Below, one piece after another: positions 48,247-56,923 of a stretch of 64,000 nucleotides of DNA. The stretch covers positions 224,344 to 288,343 of the forward strand of contig NZ_MKFI01000002.1 of NCBI RefSeq assembly GCF_001982635.1, written 5' to 3'. The translations under genes were made by a program, and so were the position numbers. Within the stretch, counting starts at the first letter, position 1. The number at the start of each line of letters is the position of its first letter. The notes beneath the pieces were generated by a model, which was not told where the DNA came from, searched no databases, and was given only the letters and a program-made list of their open reading frames with translations. This DNA comes from Bradyrhizobium mercantei (GTDB lineage: Bacteria; Pseudomonadota; Alphaproteobacteria; Rhizobiales; Xanthobacteraceae).

Positions 48247-49530
48247 GGGTGCCCCAAGGCGCTGGTCGATTCCGAGCGCATCATCACCCGGCTGCGCGCG
48301 GAGGGCTATGAACTCGCGCGCAAGCATGACGGCGCCGACATCGTCATCGTCAACACCTGCGGCTTCCTCGACAGCGCCAAGCAGGAATCGCTGGCGGCGA
48401 TCGGCGAGGCCATGGCCGAGAACGGCAAGGTCATCGTCACCGGCTGCATGGGCGCCGAGCCGGAGCAGATCGAGAGCGCCTATCCCGGCGTGCTCTCGAT
48501 CACGGGGCCGCAGCAATATGAGAGCGTGCTGGACGCCGTGCACCGCGCGCTGCCGCCGGCGCACAATCCTCACCTCGACCTGGTACCGCCGCAGGGCGTC
48601 AAGCTGACGCCCCGGCACTACGCGTACTTGAAGATTTCCGAGGGCTGCAACAACCGCTGCAGCTTCTGCATCATCCCGAAGCTGCGCGGCGACCTGGTGT
48701 CGCGGCCGGCCAACGACGTGCTGCGCGAGGCCGAGAGACTGGTGAAGGCCGGGGTCAAGGAATTGCTGGTCATCTCGCAGGACACCTCGGCTTATGGCGT
48801 CGACCTGAAATACGCCGAGAGCCCGTGGCAGGATCGCAGCGTGCGCGCGAAATTCTACGATCTGGCAAAAGAGCTCGGCGAGCTCGGCGCCTGGGTGCGA
48901 CTGCAATATGTCTACCCCTACCCGCATGTCGACGAAGTCATCGGCCTGATGACCGAGGGCAAGGTGCTGCCCTATCTCGACATCCCGTTCCAGCATGCGA
49001 GCCCGGACGTGCTGCGCGCGATGAAGCGCCCGGCCGCCCAGGAGAAGACGCTGGCGCGGATCCAGAAATGGCGCGAGCAATGCCCGGAGCTGACGCTGCG
49101 CTCGACCTTCATCGTCGGCTTCCCCGGCGAGACCGATGCCGATTTCGCCTATCTGCTCGACTGGCTCGATGAAGCCGGGATCGATCGCCTCGGCTGCTTC
49201 AAATACGAGCCGGTCGCCGGCGCCACGTCGAACGCGATTGCCAATGCCGTGCCCGACGAGGTCAAGCAGGAGCGCTGGAATGCGCTGATGGCGCGGCAGC
49301 AGAAGATTTCGGCGAAGCGCCTGAAGCGCAAGGTCGGCACCCGCCAGCAGGTGATCATCGACGAGGTCGGCCCGACGGTTGCAAAAGGCCGGTCAAAGGC
49401 CGACGCGCCGGAGATCGACGGCGCCGTCTATCTCAGCAGCCGCCGCCCGCTCAAGGTCGGCGAGATCGTCACCGCCAAGATCGAACGCTCGGACGAGTAC
49501 GACCTGCATGGCAGCGTCGCGGGATTCTGA
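48211..49530 (+). CDS. rimO: ribosomal protein S12 methylthiotransferase
   Basis: 439 residues from the ATG at 48211. The N-terminal UPF0004 domain ([32 protein letters not shown]) supplies the three auxiliary-cluster Cys; the radical SAM motif is [11 protein letters not shown]; the C-terminal TRAM domain ends with DEYDLHGSV. RimO methylthiolates Asp89 of S12. The full-length frame is intact despite the recent duplication upstream. Its promoter may have been altered by the inserted islet. Confidence 0.95.
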   Translation: MERAPHISFVSLGCPKALVDSERIITRLRAEGYELARKHDGADIVIVNTCGFLDSAKQESLAAIGEAMAENGKVIVTGCMGAEPEQIESAYPGVLSITGPQQYESVLDAVHRALPPAHNPHLDLVPPQGVKLTPRHYAYLKISEGCNNRCSFCIIPKLRGDLVSRPANDVLREAERLVKAGVKELLVISQDTSAYGVDLKYAESPWQDRSVRAKFYDLAKELGELGAWVRLQYVYPYPHVDEVIGLMTEGKVLPYLDIPFQHASPDVLRAMKRPAAQEKTLARIQKWREQCPELTLRSTFIVGFPGETDADFAYLLDWLDEAGIDRLGCFKYEPVAGATSNAIANAVPDEVKQERWNALMARQQKISAKRLKRKVGTRQQVIIDEVGPTVAKGRSKADAPEIDGAVYLSSRRPLKVGEIVTAKIERSDEYDLHGSVAGF

Positions 49531-49536
49531 CGCCGC

Positions 49537-49833
49537 CTAATTGGTCGTCGGCGGCGCGGCGAGTGCCGGGTCGAGCGTCCGCAGCACGCGATGGATGCGG
49601 ACTGAACTGGCGATGCCCGCGTTGCGCACATAGGCATCGATGACCGCCTCGCTCTCGACCACGACGAGGCCGAACAGCTTGCGATCGTCCGTCGCATAGG
49701 TGCAGAGCCAGTGCATCTTGCCCTGCGTCGCGATGATGGCGTCCAGCGCAATCCGCGCGTGACGCGCCGCCTGCGCGTCATCGGTCACGTCGAAATTGGC
49801 CGGAAGATCTCGTTCGATCAGCAGCTTGATCAC
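49537..49833 (-). CDS. DUF4242-like small protein
   Basis: 98 residues, ferredoxin-like alpha/beta pattern: IKLLIERDLPANFDVTDDAQ, KMHWLCTYATDDRKLFGLVV, and SSVRIHRVLRTLDPALA. The IERxLP start, WxxxYxTDD centre and terminal VRTLDP fit DUF4242, now often annotated as nickel-binding. It converges with rimO, with stops six bases apart. Confidence 0.7.
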   Translation of the reverse strand: MIKLLIERDLPANFDVTDDAQAARHARIALDAIIATQGKMHWLCTYATDDRKLFGLVVVESEAVIDAYVRNAGIASSVRIHRVLRTLDPALAAPPTTN

Positions 49834-49956
49834 GGCCCACCTCCAAGATTACTCCAAGATTGCCTCGTCGCAGTCTAACACGCTCCGCGAGCCGACTGCG
49901 TGCGATATCACCTGCCGCTTGACACCACCGCCCTTTCGGCTGTATGGCCCTGCGCC

Positions 49957-50046
49957 ATGAAGCTGAACCGGACCCACCGCCGCGCCATCAACCGTCGTCG
50001 CACCTGCGACGATGCTGGGCTGCGCCGTGTCCGACGCCATCGCTGA
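49957..50046 (+). CDS. Arg-rich 29-codon ORF, candidate leader peptide
   Basis: A short ORF ([15 protein letters not shown]..., ending RRVRRHR) in which 11 of 29 residues are Arg. It ends 28 bases before a strong terminator that precedes the argD-like gene. A hairpin at 49994-50013 lies inside it. The ribosome site is weak. Together these resemble an amino-acid-responsive transcription attenuator; translation is unproven. Confidence 0.4.
   Translation: MKLNRTHRRAINRRRTCDDAGLRRVRRHR
49994..50013 (+). promoter_or_regulatory. hairpin within the leader ORF
   Basis: GTCGTCGC pairs with GCGACGAT (eight pairs including one G-U) around an ACCT tetraloop. It could act as the pause hairpin of an attenuator. 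Confidence 0.45.
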
Positions 50047-50073
50047 TTTGAATAATCAGCCAAGGTTTTCGAG

Positions 50074-50108
50074 AAGGCCGCGCCCGCAAAGCGCGGCCTT
50101 CTTGCTTT
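50074..50108 (+). terminator. Rho-independent terminator upstream of the argD-like gene
   Basis: A perfect 10-bp stem AAGGCCGCGC / GCGCGGCCTT with a seven-base loop, then CTTGCTTTT. It lies 45 bases before the transaminase ATG and points toward it, so it either ends a short upstream RNA or attenuates the gene. Confidence 0.8.
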
Positions 50109-50152
50109 TCGGCCTGCCCTTTTTCCCAACACTGACCCCAGAGGAGATCGAC

Positions 50153-51349
50153 ATGACCAACGCTACCCCTCCGTTCGACGCGCTGATGGACATCACCGCC
50201 CGCCCGGAGGTCGTGTTCGTGCGCGGCGCCGGCTCGTATCTCTGGGACTCCAATCGCAACCGCTATCTCGACTTCGTGCAGGGCTGGGCGGTGAATCCGC
50301 TCGGCCATTCGCCGGTCATCGTGGCCGATGCGCTGGCCGCGCAGGCCAGGCGGCTGCTGACGCCGAGCCCGGCGTTCTACAACGAGCAGAGCCTGAAGCT
50401 GGCAAAGATGCTGGTCGACAACAGCTGCTTCGACCAGGTGTTCTTCGCCAATTCCGGCGCGGAGGCCAATGAAGGCGCGATCAAGCTGGCGCGGAAATTC
50501 GGCGCCAAGTACAAGAATGGCGCGCACGAAATCATCACCTTCGAGGGAGGCTTCCACGGCCGCACACTCGCGACCATGTCGGCCTCGGGCAAGAAGGCAT
50601 TCGAGCCGCTGTTCGAGCCGAAGGTGTCGGGCTTCCGCAAAGCGCGGCTGAACGACATCGCGTCGGTGCGGCAGCTGATCAGCTCGTCGACGGTCGCGGT
50701 CATGCTGGAGCCGATCCAGGGCGAAGCCGGCGTGTGGCCTGCGAGCGATGCATTCCTCAGGGAGTTGCGGGCTTTGACCCAGCAGCGCGGCCTGCTCTTG
50801 ATCGTCGACGAGATCCAGACCGGCATCGGCCGAACCGGAAAGCTGTTCGGCTATGAGCACGCCGGCATCGAACCCGACATCATGACGCTCGGCAAGGGCA
50901 TCGGCGGCGGCGTGCCGCTCGCAGCGCTGCTCGCGACCGAGCACGCTTCGTGCTTCGATCACGGCGATCAGGGCGGCACCTTCAACGGCAATCCCTTGAT
51001 GTGCGCCGCGGGGCTCGTCGTGCTCGATCAGATCGGTAAGCCGGATTTCCTGAAGTCGGTTGTCGATGCCGGCCTGCTGCTCGAGCGCGAATTGCAGCGG
51101 CTGTCGGCGCGGCACGGGCTCGGCGAGATCAGAGGCCGCGGCCTGCTGCTCGCGCTCGATCTCAAGATGCCGATCGGTGCCGCTGTGGTCGCCGAGGCGT
51201 TCGCGGCCGGCGTGCTGATCAACTCGCCGCAGCCGGACACGCTGCGCTTCATGCCGGCGCTCAACGTCACCAAGGAAGAGATTTCCTTGATGATCGACTG
51301 CCTCGATACGGTGCTGACGAAAGTCGGCGCCGCAAGGCGGGTGGCGTAG
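50153..51349 (+). CDS. acetylornithine aminotransferase-like class III transaminase
   Basis: 398 residues from the ATG at 50153 with AGAGGAG upstream. Class III PLP enzyme: [18 protein letters not shown] (phosphate site), [44 protein letters not shown], and the PLP Lys in [10 protein letters not shown]. Length and motifs fit ArgD, which makes N-acetylornithine in arginine synthesis, although the usual argF partner is absent. An Arg-rich short ORF and a terminator precede it, suggesting arginine-linked control. Confidence 0.85.
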   Translation: MTNATPPFDALMDITARPEVVFVRGAGSYLWDSNRNRYLDFVQGWAVNPLGHSPVIVADALAAQARRLLTPSPAFYNEQSLKLAKMLVDNSCFDQVFFANSGAEANEGAIKLARKFGAKYKNGAHEIITFEGGFHGRTLATMSASGKKAFEPLFEPKVSGFRKARLNDIASVRQLISSSTVAVMLEPIQGEAGVWPASDAFLRELRALTQQRGLLLIVDEIQTGIGRTGKLFGYEHAGIEPDIMTLGKGIGGGVPLAALLATEHASCFDHGDQGGTFNGNPLMCAAGLVVLDQIGKPDFLKSVVDAGLLLERELQRLSARHGLGEIRGRGLLLALDLKMPIGAAVVAEAFAAGVLINSPQPDTLRFMPALNVTKEEISLMIDCLDTVLTKVGAARRVA

Positions 51350-51358
51350 CCGCCACCG

Positions 51359-51446
51359 CCGTCATTGCGAGCGAAGCGAAGCAATCCACCTCTCCGCGTA
51401 TGCGGGACAATGGATTGCTTCGTCGCTTCGTTCCTCGCAATGACGG
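51359..51446. repeat. palindromic intergenic repeat (CCGTCATTGCGAG type)
   Basis: CCGTCATTGCGAG and CTCGCAATGACGG are perfect inverted ends, with GCAATCCA / TGGATTGC inner arms. The element lies between convergent genes and is of a type very common in Bradyrhizobium. Confidence 0.78.
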
Positions 51447-51452
51447 CTGAAA

Positions 51453-52427
51453 CTACGGCCGGAGAATCGCCGCGCCCGTGGTCGCCCGGCTCTCCAGGTC
51501 GATATGCGCCTTGGCCGCGTCCTTCAGCGCATAGGCGTGGTTGATCGGCACGTGCAGCTTGCCGTTGATCACGGCGGCGAACAGCGTGTCGGCGCCTTCG
51601 AGCAATTCCTTGCGGGTGCCGACATAGTCGTTGAGCTTGGGCCGCGTCGCGAACAGCGAGCCGTGGTTGTTGAGCTCGGAAAGCGCGAATGGCGGCACCG
51701 GGCCCGACGCGTTGCCGAACGAGACGAACAGGCCGCGCGGCCTGAGGCAGGACAAGGACCCCGGGAAAGTGGTCTTTCCGACGCCGTCATAGACCACGTC
51801 GCAAAGCTCGCCGCGGCTGATCTGCTTGACGCGTTCGACGAAATTCTCCTCGTTGTAAAGGATGACGTGGTCGCAGCCATTGGCGAGCGCGAGGTCGGCC
51901 TTGGCCTTCGAGCCGACGGTGCCGATGACATGCGCGCCGAGCGCCCGCGCCCACTGGCAGGCGAGCAGTCCGATGCCGCCGGCCGCGGCATGGATCAGCA
52001 CGCGATGGCCCTGCTCGACCTTGAAGGTCTTGTGCAGGAGGTACCAGACCGTGAGCCCCTTGAGCATCAGCACAGCGCCCTGCTCGTAGGTGATGTGGTC
52101 GGGCAGCTTTACAAGTTTGTCCGCCGGTATGACGCGCTCGGAGGCGTAACCGCCGAGGTTGTAGTAGTAGGCGACGCGATCGCCGGGATGGAAATTGGTG
52201 ACCCCGGGGCCGACGGCCAAAACCTCGCCCGCAGCCTCGTTGCCGGCGACGAACGGCAGGCCGGGCGCCTTGTACAGGCCGGTGCGGAAATAGACGTCGA
52301 TGAAGTTCAGCCCGACCGCGTGCTGGCGGATCCGGACCTCGCCGTTCCCCGGCGGGCCGACCTCGACGTCCTCATAGGTCAGGACCTCCGGGCCGCCCAC
52401 CTTGTGCACGCGCACAGCCTTGGTCAT
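51453..52427 (-). CDS. NADPH:quinone oxidoreductase (zinc-free MDR family)
   Basis: 324 residues. GroES-like N-terminal domain (RQHAVGLNFIDVYFRTGLYK, GNEAAGEVLAVG) lacking the zinc Cys cluster, and a Rossmann domain with VLIHAAAGGIGLLACQWARALGAHVIGTV. The order and length fit QorA, which reduces quinones with NADPH. No operon partner; the downstream end carries a palindromic repeat. Confidence 0.92.
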   Translation of the reverse strand: MTKAVRVHKVGGPEVLTYEDVEVGPPGNGEVRIRQHAVGLNFIDVYFRTGLYKAPGLPFVAGNEAAGEVLAVGPGVTNFHPGDRVAYYYNLGGYASERVIPADKLVKLPDHITYEQGAVLMLKGLTVWYLLHKTFKVEQGHRVLIHAAAGGIGLLACQWARALGAHVIGTVGSKAKADLALANGCDHVILYNEENFVERVKQISRGELCDVVYDGVGKTTFPGSLSCLRPRGLFVSFGNASGPVPPFALSELNNHGSLFATRPKLNDYVGTRKELLEGADTLFAAVINGKLHVPINHAYALKDAAKAHIDLESRATTGAAILRP

Positions 52428-52557
52428 GTCGTCGCTCCCCTCAGAAAACTCGCGTCAAGCGAGCGAATGCCATCGGGCCCGCCTTGTCAACCAAGCAGCC
52501 CGGAACTGGCCTGGAGCCTGATGAGATTAGGTTGAGCTGGACCAACAGTGGAGGTTC

Positions 52558-52676
52558 ACCTCTCCCTAGGGAGAGGTCGGCGCGTCGCGCCGGGTGAGGG
52601 GTTACGGTCTCTCAATAGGGCTGCGGCCCCTCACCCGATTTGCTTCGCAAATCGACCTCTCCCCATCGGGAGAGGT
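52558..52676. repeat. palindromic intergenic repeat (ACCTCTCCC type)
   Basis: It opens with a perfect 20-bp palindrome (ACCTCTCCCTAGGGAGAGGT), continues GGGTGAGGGG and its complement CCCCTCACCC, and closes with ACCTCTCCCC...GGGAGAGGT. It fills most of the 291-base gap between qor and terC. Confidence 0.75.
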
Positions 52677-52718
52677 AAAGCAAGTGGCCGAGCCGATTCG
52701 ATCCAAGCTCATCTTGCG

Positions 52719-53444
52719 CTAGCCGGCCACCTTCTTGCGGTTGCGCTTGGCCAGGACGTTGAACGCCTCGACCGCGGCCGAGAATGCGATGGCGAAATAG
52801 ATGTAGCCGCGCGGGATGTGGAAACTGAATCCGTCGGCCACCAGCGCCACGCCGATCAGCACCAGGAAGGCCAGCGCCAGCATCTTGGTGGTCGGATGCT
52901 CCGCGACGAAGCGCGCCACCGGTCCGGACGAGACGTACATGATGATGCACGCGATCACGACCGCGGCAATCATGATCTCGATGTCCTGCGCCATGCCGAT
53001 CGCGGTGATGATCGAGTCCAGCGAGAACACGAGGTCGATGATGATGATCTGCACGATCACCCAGAAGAACGCGTTGGGGCTCGGCTTGTCCTTCTCCTCG
53101 ACGTCACGCGCCTCGACCTCGGCATGGATCTCGTGGGTCGCCTTGGCGATCAGGAACAGGCCGCCGCCGATCAGGATGATATCGCGCCAGGACAGCGCGA
53201 CGCTCGTGACGGTGATCACCGGCTGGGTCAGTCCGATCAGCCAGACCAGAACGCTAAGCAGGATGATGCGGAACACCAGCGCCAGCAGCAGGCCGATCTG
53301 CCGCGCGCGATTGGCCTGCGGTTGCGGGATCCGCGAGACGAGCACCGACAGGAAGATGACGTTGTCGATGCCGAGCACGATCTCGAGCGCAGTCAGGGTC
53401 AACAGCGCCGCCCAGGCTTCCGGGCTGGTGATCAATTGCATCAT
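52719..53444 (-). CDS. TerC-family integral membrane protein
   Basis: 241 residues with about seven membrane segments. The family signatures are LEIVLGIDNVIFLSVLVSRI (acidic residues inside the first helix) and IDLVFSLDSIITAIGMAQ in the middle, with a cytoplasmic Glu/Lys-rich loop (EARDVEEKDKP). TerC/Alx/YceF proteins handle metal ions, notably manganese, at the membrane. Its start overlaps the pcs stop by four bases, so it is cotranscribed and coupled with pcs. Confidence 0.9.
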   Translation of the reverse strand: MMQLITSPEAWAALLTLTALEIVLGIDNVIFLSVLVSRIPQPQANRARQIGLLLALVFRIILLSVLVWLIGLTQPVITVTSVALSWRDIILIGGGLFLIAKATHEIHAEVEARDVEEKDKPSPNAFFWVIVQIIIIDLVFSLDSIITAIGMAQDIEIMIAAVVIACIIMYVSSGPVARFVAEHPTTKMLALAFLVLIGVALVADGFSFHIPRGYIYFAIAFSAAVEAFNVLAKRNRKKVAG

Positions 53445-54169
53445 GCTCTGAAGGCTTTCATCCTGCGGATCAATGTATCGCTGCCGACGATGTAGACGGC
53501 AATGGCGCAGAGACCGAACGTGATCGGGGCTCCGACCACGAAATCATTCGCGAGCGTATACGCGCCGAGCAGCGCCCAGGCGGCGAGCAGCCACAGCGTC
53601 AGCCAGCGCAGCCGCACCACGCGGAACGGGTGCAGCACATGGAACGGCGCGAAGGTCAGCACGATCAGGAGCGCGACCACGATGGTCGACAGCACCGGCG
53701 GCAGATGCAGCAGGAACAGATAGAACGCCGCCGCATTCCACAGCGCCGGGAAGCCGCGGAAATGGTTGTCGTCGGCCTTCATGCGGCGATCGGCGAAATA
53801 CAGCGCGCTGGAGACCACGATGCCGATGCCGAGGATCGGCGCGGCCAGCGGCAGCAGCATGCCGCTCGCGGTGATCGCATAGGCCGGCACGAACACATAG
53901 GTGACGAAATCAACCACCAGGTCGAGCACCTCGCCCGACCAGTTCGGTTGCAGGCGCACCACGTCGAGCCGGCGCGCCAGCGGGCCGTCGATCCCGTCGA
54001 TGATCAGCGCGACCCCGAGCCAGGCGAACATGTTGGCCCAGTGCTCGCGCACGGCCTCCAGCATCGCCAGCAGCGCCACCCCGGCGCCGAGCGCCGTGAA
54101 AATATGAACGGAGAATGCGGCGGTCCGCATCCGTTCTGGCAACGCATCGGGCTGGCTCGAATGCTCCAT
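53441..54169 (-). CDS. pcs: phosphatidylcholine synthase
   Basis: 242 residues from the ATG at 54169 (EHSSQPDALPERMR), matching the length of rhizobial Pcs; the frame is open to 54235. The CDP-alcohol phosphotransferase motif runs IDGIDGPLARRLDV, a spacer, then SGEVLDLVVDFVTY, giving the DG-AR-G-D-D residues. Eight or so membrane segments follow. The enzyme joins CDP-diacylglycerol to choline in the inner membrane. This is a strong marker of plant- or host-associated alphaproteobacteria. Confidence 0.92.
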   Translation of the reverse strand: MEHSSQPDALPERMRTAAFSVHIFTALGAGVALLAMLEAVREHWANMFAWLGVALIIDGIDGPLARRLDVVRLQPNWSGEVLDLVVDFVTYVFVPAYAITASGMLLPLAAPILGIGIVVSSALYFADRRMKADDNHFRGFPALWNAAAFYLFLLHLPPVLSTIVVALLIVLTFAPFHVLHPFRVVRLRWLTLWLLAAWALLGAYTLANDFVVGAPITFGLCAIAVYIVGSDTLIRRMKAFRA

Positions 54170-54302
54170 CGGCCGAAGTGCTATCAGGAATCGGGCCGCT
54201 TTGCATATGCGGTCTTGCGGCGTTCCGCCGCGCAAGGCGTTGGAAACTCTTGGTGGTTACCGATGGCTTGAAAATCGGGCGGAGCATGTCAAATGTCCTG
54301 AT

Positions 54303-55487
54303 ATGACCGACAGCTCGCAGGATTATGACGTTATCGTAATAGGCGGCGGCCCGGCCGGATTGACGGCTGCGATCGCGCTTGCCGATGCCGGCGCACGGAC
54401 CGCGCTGTTGGCGCGCCGTGTGCCCTATGCCGACAACCGGACCACCGCATTGCTCGGCGCCTCGACCGAGATCCTGGAGCGGCTCGACGTCTGGCGCCGT
54501 TGCAGCGACAAGGCGGCGGCACTGAAGACCATGCGCCTGGTCGACGACACCGGCCGCCTGATCCGCGCGCCGGAGGTGCGGTTCTCCTCCGACGAGATCG
54601 GCCGCGAGCAGTTCGGCTTCAACATCGACAATCGCGCGCTGGTCGCAGCGCTCGAGGACCGTGCCGGCGAGATGGCGGCACTGACCCGGTTCGACGACGA
54701 GGCCGCTTCGGTGCAGCCGGACGAGGCCGGGGTCACCGTGACGACGCGGCAGGGCCACGCACTGCGGGCCCGGCTCGTGGTCGGCGCCGACGGGCGCAAT
54801 TCATTATCCCGCGAGGCCGCCGGCATCGAGGTGACGAGCCGCGAGCTCGGGCAGTCCGCCCTCACCTTCAACATCACCCATAGCCGGCCGCACAACAACA
54901 TCTCGACCGAGTTTCACACCGAGCACGGCCCCTGCGTGTTCGTGCCGCTGAGCGGCAACCGCAGCAGCGTGGTCTGGGTCTCGATGCCCAAGGAGGCCGA
55001 GCGGCTGATGGCGCTTGGTGACGCCGAATTGTCTGACGCCGCGGAGCGCCAGTCGCATTCCATTCTCGGCCGCGTCGAGGTCCAACCCGGCCGCAACGTG
55101 TTTCCGCTTGCGATCGAGCGGCCCCGGCAGTTCGCCAGGGACCGTGTCGCACTGGTCGGGGAATCCGCCCATGTGCTGCCGCCGATCGGCGCGCAGGGCC
55201 TCAACATGGGGCTGCGCGACGCCGCCGATATCGCCGAGATCGCAGGCCAGGCGATCGGCCGCGGCGAGGATCCCGGCGCGCCGAACGTGCTGGCGCGCTA
55301 TCAGGCGGCGCGGCGGCCCGACGTCGCCAGCCGGACCTGGGCGATCGACATCGCCAACCGCTCGCTGCTCAGCGACTTCCTCGGCGTGCAGACCGCGCGT
55401 GCCGCCGGCCTGCATTTGCTCGGCGCCTTCGGCCCGCTGCGGCGGCTTGCGATGCGCGAGGGCCTCGCGCCGTCATGGCGGCGCTAG
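54303..55487 (+). CDS. UbiH/UbiL-type FAD-dependent monooxygenase
   Basis: 394 residues from the ATG at 54303. FAD-binding blocks: VIVIGGGPAGLTAAIALADAG (GxGxxG), VVGADGRNSLSREAAGI (DG motif) and RVALVGESAHVLPPIGAQGL (GD-like motif with Glu in place of the usual Asp). The PPIGAQGLNMGLRDAADIAE run is characteristic of ubiquinone-ring hydroxylases. It probably hydroxylates the ubiquinone precursor. Which ring position it acts on cannot be told from sequence. It is divergent from pcs. Confidence 0.87.
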   Translation: MTDSSQDYDVIVIGGGPAGLTAAIALADAGARTALLARRVPYADNRTTALLGASTEILERLDVWRRCSDKAAALKTMRLVDDTGRLIRAPEVRFSSDEIGREQFGFNIDNRALVAALEDRAGEMAALTRFDDEAASVQPDEAGVTVTTRQGHALRARLVVGADGRNSLSREAAGIEVTSRELGQSALTFNITHSRPHNNISTEFHTEHGPCVFVPLSGNRSSVVWVSMPKEAERLMALGDAELSDAAERQSHSILGRVEVQPGRNVFPLAIERPRQFARDRVALVGESAHVLPPIGAQGLNMGLRDAADIAEIAGQAIGRGEDPGAPNVLARYQAARRPDVASRTWAIDIANRSLLSDFLGVQTARAAGLHLLGAFGPLRRLAMREGLAPSWRR

Positions 55488-55499
55488 ACCTCTGGCGTC

Positions 55500-56453
55500 C
55501 TAGGGAAACACCAGCCGTCCGCTCTGGATGAACCACATCACGCTGGTCAGCGTGACCACCGAGGCGAAGGTGCCGATCAAGACCGCGACCGACGCCGGCT
55601 CGATCCAGGTGTCGTTCTGCCGCGCGATCACGAACACGTTGAGCGCCGGCGGCAACGAGGCCATCAGCACCGCGGTCGCAGCCCAGGGCTGTGCGAACGG
55701 ACCGAACAGCAGCATCAACCCGAACGCCAGCAACGGGTGGATCAAAAGCTTGATCGCAACCACGCCCGGCACCTCCCACGGCACCCGTTCGAACGGCCGC
55801 AGCGCCACCGTGATGCCGAGCACGAACAGCGCCGTCGGCGCCGCAGCGTTTTGCAGGAACTGGATCGTCCGGTCGAGCGCTGTCGGAATCGGGATGTGAA
55901 ACGCGGCGACCAGCGCGCCGAACACGGCCGACATGATCAGCGGGTTCTGCGCGATCTGCCGCAGCACCACGCCGAAGGCGTGCAGCAGAGAGGGATGGTC
56001 GCGGTCGGTGAGCTCGATCAGCAGCGGCACGATCGAGAACAGGAAGATGCTGTCGCAGCAGAAGATCAGCGCGGTCGGCGCCGCTGCGTTGGTGCCGAGC
56101 ACGGCGAGCGCGAGGCCCGGGCCCATATAGCCGATATTGCCGTAGGCGCCGGATAGGCCGGCCAGCGTCGCCTCGCGCAGCGAAAGCCCGCCCATCAGCT
56201 TGCCCACGACCATCGCCAGGAAGAACGCGAGCACGGTTCCGAGCGAGGTGGCGATCAGGAATGGCGGGTTGTTCAGCTCGGCGAACGGCGTCTTGGACAT
56301 GATCCCGAACAGCAGCGCCGGCAACGAAACGTAAAGCAGGAAGAAATTCATCCAGGCGAGCCCGCTCTCGGGCAAACCCCTGGCTTTTCCGCACGCATAA
56401 CCGATGAAGATCAAGCCGAAATACGGCAACGCCAGATTGAGGATATCGATCAT
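55500..56453 (-). CDS. AEC-family (auxin efflux carrier) transporter
   Basis: 317 residues, ten membrane helices in two five-helix halves. The opening LNLALPYFGLIFIGYACGKA, the crossover-type SLPALLFGIMSKTPF, and ATLAGLSGAYGNIGYMGPGLAL and ALFVLGITVALRP fit bacterial AEC proteins, which export or import carboxylates and amino-acid derivatives. It converges with the UbiH-type gene. Confidence 0.88.
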   Translation of the reverse strand: MIDILNLALPYFGLIFIGYACGKARGLPESGLAWMNFFLLYVSLPALLFGIMSKTPFAELNNPPFLIATSLGTVLAFFLAMVVGKLMGGLSLREATLAGLSGAYGNIGYMGPGLALAVLGTNAAAPTALIFCCDSIFLFSIVPLLIELTDRDHPSLLHAFGVVLRQIAQNPLIMSAVFGALVAAFHIPIPTALDRTIQFLQNAAAPTALFVLGITVALRPFERVPWEVPGVVAIKLLIHPLLAFGLMLLFGPFAQPWAATAVLMASLPPALNVFVIARQNDTWIEPASVAVLIGTFASVVTLTSVMWFIQSGRLVFP

Positions 56454-56574
56454 TCTGAAAGTAGTTTCTCGGCCGGCTTTCGGGTCGTTTTTGCAGGGCT
56501 GGAATCGGTAAACCCTGGGTTAATTCGGAGCTTAGCCCCTAGCATCGGCCACAATGTTGGTCTATCGACGAACC

Positions 56575-56907
56575 ATGATCAAAGCGCGCACCGCCAAGTT
56601 TCAGATCGGGCAGATCGTCCGTCACCGGGTGTTCTCCTTCCGGGGCGTGATTTTTGATATCGACCCGGAGTTCAACAACACCGAGGAATGGTGGCTGTCG
56701 ATCCCCGAGGACATGCGGCCGCACAAGGACCAGCCGTTCTATCACCTGCTCGCGGAAAACTCGGAGACCGAGTACGTCGCCTATGTCTCGGAGCAGAACC
56801 TGTTGCCCGACGATTCCGGCGAGCCGATCCGGCATTCGCAGGTGGCGGAGATCTTCATCAAGGACAAATCGGGCGGCTACCGTCCGCGCAATCCGTCGCT
56901 GAACTGA
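56575..56907 (+). CDS. hspQ: heat shock protein HspQ
   Basis: 110 residues from the ATG at 56575 (IKARTAKFQIGQIVRHRVF). Diagnostic blocks: RHRVFSFRGVIFDIDPEFNN, PFYHLLAE, and YVAYVSEQNLLPDDSGEPI. HspQ (YccV-like) is a small hemimethylated-DNA-binding/Lon-adaptor protein. An in-frame ATG at 56554 is less likely. No clear sigma-32 promoter was recognised. Confidence 0.92.
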   Translation: MIKARTAKFQIGQIVRHRVFSFRGVIFDIDPEFNNTEEWWLSIPEDMRPHKDQPFYHLLAENSETEYVAYVSEQNLLPDDSGEPIRHSQVAEIFIKDKSGGYRPRNPSLN

Positions 56908-56923
56908 CATTTGGCGCGGGCGC

